Positions 8,826 to 17,392 of a DNA stretch of 64,000 nt are shown here, in pieces (position 1 is the first letter of the stretch; each line of letters opens with the position of its first letter). Location: contig CAWFTJ010000006.1 of the NCBI GenBank assembly GCA_963818685.1, positions 248,001 to 312,000 on the forward strand, in the 5' to 3' direction. The notes below the pieces were generated by a model. The model was given only the letters and a program-made list of their open reading frames with translations, was not told where the DNA came from and searched no databases. This stretch comes from CAJCJE01 sp963818685 (GTDB lineage Bacteria; Actinomycetota; Actinomycetes; Mycobacteriales; Pseudonocardiaceae). The translations under genes and the position numbers were made by a program.

Positions 8826-11535
8826 CAGTTCTCCCCGCCGCCGACCAGTTGCAGGAACACGTCTTCCAGTCGTCCACGTGGACCGACCTGATCCACCGCG
8901 ACGCCCGCGTTGACCAGTGCGGTCACCGCTTCCGCCCTCGGCATGCCGTTGAGGTGCGCGTACACCGCGTCCGGCTTGTCATCCGGGGCGTCGAGCAGCT
9001 TGACGCCGTCGAGGTCGCCGAGCACGCGCCGTGCCTGCTGCGCGTCGTCGACGATGAACGCGGTCTCGCCGTTGCCGGTGACGATCTCGCCGACCTCGCC
9101 CGCCGCCACCAACTTGCCGTGATGCATGACCACGACGTGCGTGCAGGTCTGCTCGACCTCGGTGAGCAGGTGCGAGGACACCAGGACCGTCCGTCCACCC
9201 GCCGCGTAGCGGCGCAGCACGTCGCGCATGTCGCGAATCTGCGGCGGGTCGAGCCCGTTGGTGGGTTCGTCGAGCACGAGCAGGTCCGGCAGGCCGAGCA
9301 TGGCCTGGGCGATGGCCAACCGCTGCCGCATGCCCTGGCTGTACGTGCCGACCTTCCTGCTGACCGCGTCGCCGAGGCCGGCGATCGCCAGCGCCTCGTC
9401 GAACCGCGCCTCGGCCATCGGCCGACCGGTGGCCTGCCCAGTACAGGTGCAGGTTGGCGGTGCCGGACAGGTGCGGCAGGAAGCCGGCCCCCTCGACGAA
9501 GGAACCGATCCGGGACAGCACCGGCGCCCCCGGCCGGATCTTCTGCCCGAACACCCGGATCTCGCCGCCGGTGGGGTGGACAAGGCCCATCATCATGCGC
9601 AGCGCGGTCGTCTTGCCCGCGCCGTTGGGGCCGAGCAGACCGACGACCTGGCCGTGTTCCACCCGGAAGCTCAGCTCGTCGACGGCGACGACCCCGCCAG
9701 GGTAGGACTTGGTCAGCCCGGACATGGCCAGCGGCACGTCCGCGAGTTCGGCCGTGACGTCCACGCCGCGCCTGCGCCGCAGCCACAGCACGATCGCGGC
9801 GGCGATCACCAGCAGCAGCACGACACCGATGGCGATCAACTGGCCGACCGGCAGTGGGGTCGCGCTGGTCGTGCCGGGCACCACCGGGACGGCGAGTGCG
9901 CTGCCGGCCAGCGAGATCTGGAACGCGCCCGGCTGGGTCGCGTTCGGCGTAGCTGGAGTCTGTTGTGGACACCGCCAGTTCGAGGTGGTGGCCGGACTGC
10001 ACCGGCTGCCACGATGCCGGGCAGCGTCACGGTGACCCGCGCGGGCAGCGATGCGATCCGGATCGGCGCGACGCCGGCCCCGGGCAGCGTGCGGGAGCCG
10101 TTCGGCGCGACGTCATAGAGCTTGGCGAACAGCATCGCGCCGGTGCCGGGCGGCCCGCCCACGTTCAACGTCACCTGCGACGAGCCCGCGATCAGCACCT
10201 GGCTGCCCAGCGGCGCGGTGTCGAACGCGGCGACCTCGCCGGGCACGTCGCGCGCCAGCCGACCGGCGGCCGGGCCGAGCACGGCCGCCGATGCCGGGCA
10301 TGCTGCTGATCGCGGCCGGCGAGCCGCCGGGCGGGTTGATCACGGTCTGCGGCGCGGCCGGTGAGTGCGGAGGTTCTGGCGTTGGGTGCCGGCGCTGGTC
10401 AGGCCGGGGTAGTCGGGCGACGGTGACCGTGCGCACGGAGGGCTCGCCGGCAGTCGTCGAACGCGCCCTGCACCGCGTACTCGAAATCGGTGCCGGGATC
10501 GGTGCCCTGGCGCAGCAGGTGGTAGTCGAAGAACTGGCCGATCTCGGCGCGCAGGTCCGCGCCGGGCTGGCCGCCGTCATGCCCGCCCTCGTACCAGATG
10601 ACCTTGACCTGCCCGCCAGCCGCGCGTGATCTGCCGCGCGTTCGCGTCGGCCTGGTCGAGGCCGAACAGCGTGTCCTGCTCGCCCTGCACCAGCAGGGTC
10701 GGCACCTTGATGTCGTGGGTGACGCTGACTGGGGAATCCGCGCGCAGCAGGTCGATGGTCTGCTGGCTCGGCGTGCCGGTGGTGGCGAGTTCTTGGTACG
10801 CCTGGCAGACCTGCTGGATGAACCGGCCGCACAGGCTCGACCCGCCGCCGAGGCCCTCGGCGAAGAACAGGCTGGCCCACGACTTCTTGAACACGCCGTT
10901 CGGTGCGAACGCGCCGGCCGCGGGCGTGCTCGGCGGCGAGCGCGGTGGTGGTTGCCGCGTTGGGGATCAGCGCCTGGGACAGGTCGTTGTAGGTGATCAC
11001 CGGCGCGATCGCGTCCACTCGCTTGTCGCTCCCGGCGAGCATCAGCGACAGCGCGCCGCCATAGGAGCCGCCGGTCACGCCGACGCGCGGGTCGTCGGGG
11101 CCGTCCTGGCGCACGGCGGAGGAGTGGCCGAGCCAGTCGATCAACTGCTTGGCGTCGGCGACCTCGTAGTCGGGCGAGTTGAGCGCGATCTGGCCGGTGC
11201 TGTGACCGAAACCACGCGGCGTGTAGGCGAGCACCACGAAGCCGCGCTGGGCGAACTCGGTGGCGTCGGTCACCAGCGAGTCCTTGGTGTCGCCGAAACC
11301 GGGCGAGACGAGGATGGCGGGCGCGGGCGTCGTCGCCGGGTAGTAGACCGTGGCGTCGATGTTCACCCGCTGGTCGTGCGCGGGACCGTCCAGTACCGGG
11401 AATGACCAGGTTCTGGGTGCGCACGGCGGCGGGCTTGGCCGAGTTGTGCACCGCGACCGCGACGCCGATGACGGCGCCGATGAGCACGACAACGCACAGC
11501 GCGAGCAAGCCTCGACTGAGGCGTGATCGGGGCAC
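8825..11535 (-). CDS. Membrane-anchored S15-like hydrolase fused to an ABC ATPase (many frameshifts)
   Basis: Reconstructed across about eight frame changes (near 11398, 10918, 10617, 10400, 10290, 10010, 9950 and 9430), this gives one protein of about 900 aa. Order: an N-terminal anchor helix (GLLALCVVVLIGAVIGVAVAV); an alpha/beta hydrolase of the X-Pro dipeptidyl-peptidase/CocE group with nucleophile motif GVTGGSYGGALS; and its beta-rich C-terminal domain. Then come a second helix (LIAIGVVLLLVIAAAIVLWL) and a cytoplasmic ABC domain with GPNGAGKTT, signature YSQGMRQRL and LLVLDEPTNGLDP. The predicted topology puts the hydrolase outside and the ATPase inside. No internal ribosome site separates the halves. 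The permease overlaps its stop. The shifts may be sequencing errors or true decay. Confidence 0.75.
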
Positions 11536-11542
11536 GAGGTCG

Positions 11543-11574
11543 ACAGTATGTGATCGATGCTGAGAGTCTCTCAG
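11543..11574 (-). promoter_or_regulatory. Promoter with palindromic operator for the hydrolase-ABC operon
   Basis: TACTGT (minus strand, 11548-11543) ends 7 nt before GTG 11535, the leaderless pattern. CTGAGAG-T-CTCTCAG at 11560-11574 is a perfect 7-1-7 palindrome starting 11 nt upstream of the -10 box, where it would cover the -35 region. A repressor bound here would block the promoter. No regulator gene lies next to it. Confidence 0.55.
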
Positions 11575-11629
11575 CGGATGGGCCGCCGAGCGGGTGGGTC
11601 GAGCCGATGAGCACAATGACGGCAAGCGT

Positions 11630-11760
11630 GGAGGGGAGTATTCCTTCGCGGCGGTGTCGTCAACACGGAGCGTCCTGACGCTCCCGGTGCCGTCGGTCGG
11701 CCCGGCGTCGGCGGAAGAGACCTCCGGACGGTGGCGTGTGCCCGGATCCGGAGGTCGACT
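11630..11760 (+). ncRNA. yybP-ykoY-type manganese riboswitch upstream of terC
   Basis: The leader contains GGAGGGGAGTA at 11630-11640 and GGAAGAGACCTCC at 11713-11725, the two conserved ends of the yybP-ykoY (Mn2+) aptamer. The P1 stem pairs GGAGG (11630-11634) with CCTCC (11721-11725). An alternative perfect 10-bp hairpin pairs GACCTCCGGA (11719-11728) with TCCGGAGGTC (11747-11756), which contains the terC ribosome-binding site. P1 and that hairpin share CCTCC and exclude each other, which fits translational activation on metal binding. TerC exporters are a known target class of this riboswitch. Confidence 0.8.
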
Positions 11761-11762
11761 TG

Positions 11763-12758
11763 ATGATGTACGTGCCGTTGTGGGCATGGTTGGCCACGAC
11801 CCTCGGGTTGGTCGCCCTCCTCGCGCTCGACCTCGTCATCGTCGACCGAAAACCGCACAAGGTCTCCGCCTGGGAAGCCGGCCGCTGGGTGATCCTGTAC
11901 GTGGGCTGCGCCGTCGTGTTCGGCCTGCTGGTCTGGCTGCTGGCCGGGGGCAAGTTCGCCGGCGAGTTCTTCTCCGGCTACCTGACCGAGTACTCGCTGT
12001 CGGTGGACAACCTGTTCGTGTTCCTGGTGATCATGACCGCGTTCAAGGTGCCCGCCATCCACCAGCACCGCGTGCTGCTGATCGGCATCGTGATCGCGCT
12101 GGTGCTACGCAGTGTGCTCATCATGGCCGGCAGCCTGCTCATCTCGAAGTTCTTCGCGATCTTCTACGTCTTCGGCGCCTTCCTGATCTTCACCGCCTAC
12201 CGGTTGGTGCGCGGACTACGACAAACCCGAGGACGGGACCTACTCGGAGAACGCGGTGCTGCGCTCGCTGCGCAGGATCGTCCCGGTGACCGACGACTAC
12301 CGAGGCTCGCGCTCCTTCGTCCGGGACGAAGGGCAAGCGCTCGGTCACCCCGATGCTGGTGGTGATCATCGCGATCGGCACCACCGACCTGCTGTTCGCG
12401 CTGGACTCGATCCCGGCCGTCTTCGGGCTCACCCAGCAGCCCTTCCTGGTCTTCGCGGTGAACGCGTTCGCCCTGATGGGCTTGCGCCAGCTGTACTTCC
12501 TGATCGGCGGTCTGCTGGACAGACTGGTCTACCTGCCGATCGGCCTTGCCGTGCTGCTGTTGTTCATCGGTGCCAAGCTGATCCTGGAAGTGCTGCACAC
12601 CGACTCGCTGCCGTTCGTGCCCGGCGCGCAGAAGGTGTCCGTTCCGGTCATCGGAACCGGGATCTCGCTCGCGGTGGTCGTCGGGGTACTTGCCATCACG
12701 GTGCGTGGCCAGCCTGCTCAAGAACCGGCACGAAGCCCGGCGACACAACGTGACCTGA
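11763..12758 (+). CDS. terC: TerC-family integral membrane protein (probable Mn2+ exporter; frameshifts)
   Basis: About 330 aa with 8-9 transmembrane segments when joined across shifts near 12215, 12335 and 12703. Family markers are the LTEYSLSVDNLFVFLVIM helix and IGTTDLLFALDSIPAVFGLT, whose acidic residues line the metal path. The last shift restores the ending LLKNRHEARRHNVT before TGA 12756-12758. Start ATG 11763 (a second ATG is at 11766) follows GGAGGT with about 8 nt spacing. TerC proteins export manganese or metallate proteins, consistent with the Mn-type riboswitch in front. Confidence 0.88.
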
Positions 12759-12786
12759 CCAGCACTGTCGCTGGTCGCGCTCGGGT

Positions 12787-14736
12787 ATGGTGGCGAAGGT
12801 GCGTCCAGAGGATCTTGCGCTCGTCGTGCAACCCGGCGTGCCCGCCCTGCACGATGACCTGTTGCTCGCCGCCCTCACCTCACCGGACCCGGTGACCAAT
12901 CGCTACACCGGCTCGATCTGGCGGATCGCGCTGGACGGCTCCGGCCGAACCCAGTTCACCAGGGGCGAGCAGGACACCTGCCCGGTGATCTCGCCGGATG
13001 GCACCACCGTTGCGTTCCTGCGCGCGGTCGAGGGCGGCAAGCCGCAGCTGTACGTGATGCCGGCGCGCGGCGGCGAACCGCGCAGGCTCACCGACCTTCC
13101 GCTCGGCGTCGTCGAGCCCGCGTTCGCGCCGGATTCGCGGCGGATCGCGTTCGTCGCGCGGATTCCCGAACCCGGCCGATACGGCACGCCTGTCGAACCA
13201 GGCGGCGAGGTGCCCAAGCCGGAGGCCGAGGCACCTCGGCTGATCACCCGGCTCGACTACCGCGCGGACGACGTCGGCTTCGTCGGCGACCGGCGCTACC
13301 GACTGTTCGTCGTGGACACCGAATCCGACGACGAGCCGGTCGAGTTGACCGACGGGCGCTGCGACGTGCGGGAGCCGCAGTGGACCCCGGACGGCGCGGA
13401 CGTCGTCGTGTGCACGCCGCGCGACCTCGGTGCCCGCGAGACGCAGCACAGCGACATCTGCGCGATCCCGGCCGACGGCGGCGACGCGATCCTGCTCGCG
13501 CACTGTCCCGGCCTCGCGCACGGACTGGCCGTCGCCGAGAACGGCACGATCCTGTTCGTCAGCAACGCGTTCGAGCGCTACCAGGACGAACCGTGCAACA
13601 GCGGCCTCTGGTCGTTGCCCGGCGACCTCGCCGCGCCCGGCACGCCGCGCAGGCTCACCGACGAGGAGACCGTGACCATCGACGCGGTCGTGCGCACGCC
13701 GGTCGTGCGCGACGGTTCGGCACTGGTCGCGGTCAGCCATCGCGGCAGGGTCCGACTGGTCGCGGTGCCGCTGGACGGCGAGAGCACCCCACTCGCCGAC
13801 CTGCCGGTGCTGGCCGGCGCGGACGGCGCGGTCACCGGCGTTGCGGCGCACGGCGGCAGGACGGTCGCCGTGGTGTCCACTACGGACAGTCCGGGTGAAC
13901 TGGTGCTGTTGGACGGCGCGGATTCGATGCCGCTCACCGATGTCGGCGCGAAACTGCGGGCGAGCGGGCTGTGCCGGTTGGTGGAGATCGACACCACCGC
14001 GCCCGACGGCTATCCGGTGCACGGCTTCGTCGTGCTCCCGGACGGGCCCGGTCCGCACCCGGTGCTGCTGCACGTGCACGGCGGGCCGTTCGCCCAGCAC
14101 CCGCGTGGCTTCTTCGACGAGGCGCAGGTGTATGCGTCCGCGGGATACGCGGTCGTGCTCGGCAACCCGCGTGGTTCCGCCGGCTACGGCCAGGCGCACG
14201 GGAGGGCCGTCGTCAACGCGATGGGCACCGTGGACGTGGCCGACCTGCTCGCCCTGCTCGACGCCGCGCTGGAGCGGCCGGACTGCGACGAGACCCGGGT
14301 CGGCGTGATGGGTGGCTCGTACGGCGGTTTCATGACGGGCTGGCTGGCCGCCCACCATCCCGAGCGCTTCACGGCGGCCTGGTCCGAGCGCGCGGTCAAC
14401 TCCTGGGAGTCGCTGTACGGCACGTCCGACATCGGTTGGTACTTCGTGGAGATCTACCTCGGCACCGACACCGACACCCTGCGCGCGCACAGCCCGCTGA
14501 CCCACGCCGACAAGATCACCATGCCGTTCATGGTCGTCCATTCCGAACAGGACTGGCGCTGCCCGCTGGAACAGGCCGAGCGGATGTACGTCGCCCTGCA
14601 CAGCAACGGGACGCCGACCCAGTTCCTGCTGTTCCCCGGCGAGGGCCACGAGCTGAGCCGCTCCGGCCAGCCACGGCACCGCGTGCAGCGGCTGCGCGCG
14701 GTGCTGGACTGGTGGGCGAAATGGCTGCCGGTGTGA
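12787..14736 (+). CDS. S9-family prolyl oligopeptidase-like serine peptidase
   Basis: 649 aa. Residues from about 30 to 390 are WD40/TolB-like beta-propeller blades (VISPDGTTVAFLRAV, PAFAPDSRRIAFVAR, QWTPDGADVVV). The C-terminal catalytic domain has HVHGGPFAQHPRG (oxyanion region), nucleophile motif GVMGGSYGGFM, an Asp in HSEQDWRCP and His in PGEGHELSRSG. It is probably a cytoplasmic acylaminoacyl- or dipeptidyl-peptidase. A TATGGT box with 7 nt spacing suggests that GTG 12799 may be the true leaderless start. A GNAT gene overlaps its stop by 4 bp. Confidence 0.9.
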   Translation: MVAKVRPEDLALVVQPGVPALHDDLLLAALTSPDPVTNRYTGSIWRIALDGSGRTQFTRGEQDTCPVISPDGTTVAFLRAVEGGKPQLYVMPARGGEPRRLTDLPLGVVEPAFAPDSRRIAFVARIPEPGRYGTPVEPGGEVPKPEAEAPRLITRLDYRADDVGFVGDRRYRLFVVDTESDDEPVELTDGRCDVREPQWTPDGADVVVCTPRDLGARETQHSDICAIPADGGDAILLAHCPGLAHGLAVAENGTILFVSNAFERYQDEPCNSGLWSLPGDLAAPGTPRRLTDEETVTIDAVVRTPVVRDGSALVAVSHRGRVRLVAVPLDGESTPLADLPVLAGADGAVTGVAAHGGRTVAVVSTTDSPGELVLLDGADSMPLTDVGAKLRASGLCRLVEIDTTAPDGYPVHGFVVLPDGPGPHPVLLHVHGGPFAQHPRGFFDEAQVYASAGYAVVLGNPRGSAGYGQAHGRAVVNAMGTVDVADLLALLDAALERPDCDETRVGVMGGSYGGFMTGWLAAHHPERFTAAWSERAVNSWESLYGTSDIGWYFVEIYLGTDTDTLRAHSPLTHADKITMPFMVVHSEQDWRCPLEQAERMYVALHSNGTPTQFLLFPGEGHELSRSGQPRHRVQRLRAVLDWWAKWLPV

Positions 14737-15279
14737 CCGACTGGCGCATACGCAGGGCCGGATTGGCCGACGCGGCGTCGCTCGCCCGCATCCAGATCGC
14801 CGGCTGGCGCGCGGCCTATGACGGTATCGTGCCTGCGGAGTTCCTGGCCGGCATGGACACGCCCGAGCGCGTGGAACGCTGGCAGTCGAGGGTCCGCGCG
14901 CCGGACCCGACGGCCACCTTCGTCGCCCTTGACGAGCAGGGCACGGTCGCCGCGTTCTGCTCGGTCGGCGCGCTGCGCACCAATGACGGCAAGAACGGCA
15001 AGGACGGCGATGGCGAGTCCGGCGTCGGCGAACTGATGACCATCTACGTCGACCCGCCGCGCTACCGGTCCGGCGCGGGCCGCGCCGTGCACGACGCCGG
15101 CATCGACCACCTGGTCCGCCACGGTTTCCAGCGGGCCGTGCTGTGGGTGTTCACCGCGAACGAGCGGCGCCCGCGCGTTCTACGCGTCGTGCGGCTGGGC
15201 CCCGGACGGCGCCACTCACGACGACGAGATCATGGGCAGGACAATTCACGAGACGCGTTATGCGCGCCGCTTGCACTAA
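14733..15279 (+). CDS. GNAT-family N-acetyltransferase (frameshift near 15172)
   Basis: About 182 aa, starting at GTG 14733 inside the S9 peptidase stop (GTGA overlap, coupled translation). The N-terminus WRIRRAGLADAASLARIQIAGWRAAYDGIVP is the typical GNAT opening. The acetyl-CoA site has GELMTIYVDPPRYRSGAGRAV where R-x-x-G-x-G/A is expected. After ANERR one extra base at about 15172 breaks the frame; correcting it gives ARAFYASCGWAPDG and a stop at 15277-15279. Acceptor substrate unknown. Confidence 0.8.
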
Positions 15280-15397
15280 CGGGTGAAAGCGCCGATTTGG
15301 CCGGGCGAAGTCCCTGGTAGGGGTGCTTACCATCGCGGCATCCGCGTTCCCATCGGTAGCTGTTTCTCCGTTGATTGCGGATGTGCAAGGAGGATTC

Positions 15398-15943
15398 ATG
15401 TTCCGCACATGGGCTTTCGCGCTGCCGTTTGCCGCCGTGACGGCCGCAGCGGTCGTGGTGCCCTCGGTCATGTCGGCTGCCGCCACCGCGACACCGGCCT
15501 GTACGGCCAGCACGCCATCGGTCAGCGGGTTGTCGGCCGCGTTGACCAAGGTGCAGACCGCCCTGTCGCCGACCCCGGACCCGGCCAAACTCGCCCCGGT
15601 CGCCGGCGACCTTTTCAACGCGATCATCGCGGTGCAGAAGGACGGCTGCCTGCCCGCGCTGCCGTCCTCGTCGGCGACCTCGACCCCGACCAACCCGCCG
15701 TCCGCGCCGCCGACCCCGCCCGCCGCCGAGCCGCAGGCAGGCGCGCCCGCCAACTGCCAGTCCGACGCCGTGTCCCTGCTGTCCGCGACGCTCAGCCTGG
15801 TCGGCGCGGCGCTGGCCAGTCCGGCGAACCCGACAGCCGTGACCGGCGCGCTCAGCTCGCTGGCCACCGCGGTGACCGGCGTCAACACGGACAGTTGCCT
15901 GCCGACCGCGCTGCCGGTGCCCTCGCTGCCGCCCGCACCGTGA
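15398..15943 (+). CDS. Secreted protein with two Cys-framed repeat units
   Basis: ATG 15398 follows a strong AAGGAGG site. A signal peptide (MFRTWAFALPFAAVTAAAVVVPSVMSAAATA) is followed by two related units: CTASTPSVSGLSAALTKVQ...DGCLPALP and CQSDAVSLLSATLSLVGAAL...DSCLPTALP. Each runs about 50 residues from an N-terminal Cys to a CLP ending, and a Ser/Thr/Pro linker separates them. Each unit probably folds as a small helical bundle closed by one disulfide. The protein ends in a Pro-rich tail. I do not recognise the family. Confidence 0.75.
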   Translation: MFRTWAFALPFAAVTAAAVVVPSVMSAAATATPACTASTPSVSGLSAALTKVQTALSPTPDPAKLAPVAGDLFNAIIAVQKDGCLPALPSSSATSTPTNPPSAPPTPPAAEPQAGAPANCQSDAVSLLSATLSLVGAALASPANPTAVTGALSSLATAVTGVNTDSCLPTALPVPSLPPAP

Positions 15944-15954
15944 TCCGGTTCTCC

Positions 15955-16611
15955 TCAACCGAGCAGCGTGTAGTTCAACTCCTCGCAGATCCGCGCCAAC
16001 GGCAGGTCAAGGCCGGGATGGTCCAGTTGGACGAGCACGTCCGGGGTGACCGGCATGGCATCGCCTGCCGGCGGATCCCACAGGCACACAGCTGGATTGC
16101 CGGAGTCCATTGAGGACCGATACCACAGGCCGTCCAGGTCAGGGTGCGCCAGTCGAATCGCGCGCGCCCATTCCTGGGTCCGGTCCCGAGGTCCACTGCT
16201 GATCTCCTGCGACGCACCAGCCCGCGTCGGCCACAGGCCGACCAGGTCGAGCAGGCGCAGGGTCCGCGTCGGCCGGAACACCACAAGAAAGGGCCTGCGG
16301 GTCACCCGGTCCACAACGGACGTGTCCTGGAAGACCTCTGCGATGCTGGTCCGCACGGACAGTCCGAAGTAGAGCACGCCGTGGCCGGGTGCGTCGGTCG
16401 GTCGGCCGCGCGGACCGGGCGGGTGCGGGTCGAACCGCGCGTGCGGGAGCGGTCCGGCCCTGCGAAAGGTGTTCCACTGCTGGGGATGGCGGCCCGCAAC
16501 GGTGAAAACGCGCACCAGTCGAGTGGCCGGATGCACGGCCACGATGTCTTCTTCAGGGCGCAGCAGGGCCGCGAGGTCGGCGGGTTCCGGCGGCTGGGGG
16601 AGCCGTGCCAT
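15955..16611 (-). CDS. RES-domain toxin (MbcT/ParT-like)
   Basis: 218 aa. The residues naming the RES fold are visible: Arg in LVRVFTVAG, Glu in VRTSIAEVFQD and Ser in LWYRSSMDSG. RES toxins degrade NAD+ (phosphorolysis or hydrolysis) or ADP-ribosylate targets. The preceding gene on the strand (16647-17234) is the antitoxin, in the usual antitoxin-first order. I start at ATG 16611, which leaves a 35-bp gap; a longer start at 16719 would overlap the antitoxin. Confidence 0.85.
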   Translation of the reverse strand: MARLPQPPEPADLAALLRPEEDIVAVHPATRLVRVFTVAGRHPQQWNTFRRAGPLPHARFDPHPPGPRGRPTDAPGHGVLYFGLSVRTSIAEVFQDTSVVDRVTRRPFLVVFRPTRTLRLLDLVGLWPTRAGASQEISSGPRDRTQEWARAIRLAHPDLDGLWYRSSMDSGNPAVCLWDPPAGDAMPVTPDVLVQLDHPGLDLPLARICEELNYTLLG

Positions 16612-16646
16612 ACGGGTCCAGTCGTCTCCAGTCTCCGGGTGCCGGC

Positions 16647-17234
16647 TCAGGCCGGAGGTGTGCCCAGCATGGCGGCGAGTCGCGCGACGCGCTGGGGGTC
16701 GCCACCGGCGGCCAGCCACTCGTGCGGGGTCACCGGCCGGTTGCCGGCCAGCAGGTCCTCCTGCACGGTGGTCATGAACGCGGCGACGACGAGAGCTGGC
16801 TGATCACTCGGGATCGCGGCGAGCACCACGTCAAGGCCGGGCAGCACGCCCCGCTCGGTGAACTGCCAGGCCGGCAGCCGCCAGCCGCCTCGGTCCTTCC
16901 AGCCCATCAGGGAGCCGTCCGCGAGTCGGTGCCGCACCCGACTGGTGTCAACGCCGATGGTCGCGGCGGCCTCGCCGACGGTCAGCGCGGAGTCGTGCAG
17001 CACCGCCTGCTCGGCGACGGCGCGGGCGCGGCCGTCCGCCTCGTTGTCCCGACGCGGGCGCAGGTCGAGCCCGACATCGGCGAGAGCCTCGCGTTCGGAG
17101 GCGCTGAACTGGGCGGCCGGCTCGGTGTTCGGCGGGGTCAGCCTGCGCGCCGCGTCCTCGACATGCGTGAGGAACTCGGTCGGCGAGACCCGCAGGCCCG
17201 CTTTGGCCAGAACCTTTTCCAGAGCGACCGTCAT
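16647..17234 (-). CDS. Xre/MbcA-type antitoxin of the RES toxin
   Basis: 195 aa. The central part contains a DNA-binding helix-turn-helix (LTVGEAAATIGVDTSRVRHRLADGSL), and the C-terminal part ends in PVTPHEWLAAGGDPQRVARLAAML, the toxin-binding region typical of RES partners. ATG 17234 has TACTCT 6 nt upstream and no Shine-Dalgarno sequence, so it is probably leaderless. Direct repeats in the promoter suggest autorepression. Homologues in mycobacteria sit before RES toxins in the same order. Confidence 0.82.
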   Translation of the reverse strand: MTVALEKVLAKAGLRVSPTEFLTHVEDAARRLTPPNTEPAAQFSASEREALADVGLDLRPRRDNEADGRARAVAEQAVLHDSALTVGEAAATIGVDTSRVRHRLADGSLMGWKDRGGWRLPAWQFTERGVLPGLDVVLAAIPSDQPALVVAAFMTTVQEDLLAGNRPVTPHEWLAAGGDPQRVARLAAMLGTPPA

Positions 17235-17240
17235 ACGAAG

Positions 17241-17270
17241 AGAGTAACCCCTGCGTGCGGTTTCGTGCGG
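17241..17270 (-). promoter_or_regulatory. Promoter and direct-repeat operator of the RES/Xre module
   Basis: The -10 box TACTCT lies at 17246-17241 (minus strand). Just upstream, GTGCGG (plus-strand reading) occurs at 17255-17260 and 17265-17270, repeating every 10 bp, one helical turn. A helix-turn-helix antitoxin dimer could bind these on one DNA face and block RNA polymerase. Confidence 0.45.
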
Positions 17271-17392
17271 AGTTGTGAGAGATTTCACCGAAACTTGTAC
17301 GGACCGCACACAATCCAACACGCACGGTGCCGGAAGCCCGGTTAGGTTAGCTTCTCCGACGGCCCGAAGGCCATCCCATCCGAGGGATGCAA

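Noticed and set aside
17342..17352. Iron-box half-site (TTAGGTTAGC)
   Set aside because: Only half of the IdeR/DmdR 19-bp palindrome is present, downstream of the antitoxin promoter and not before an iron gene.
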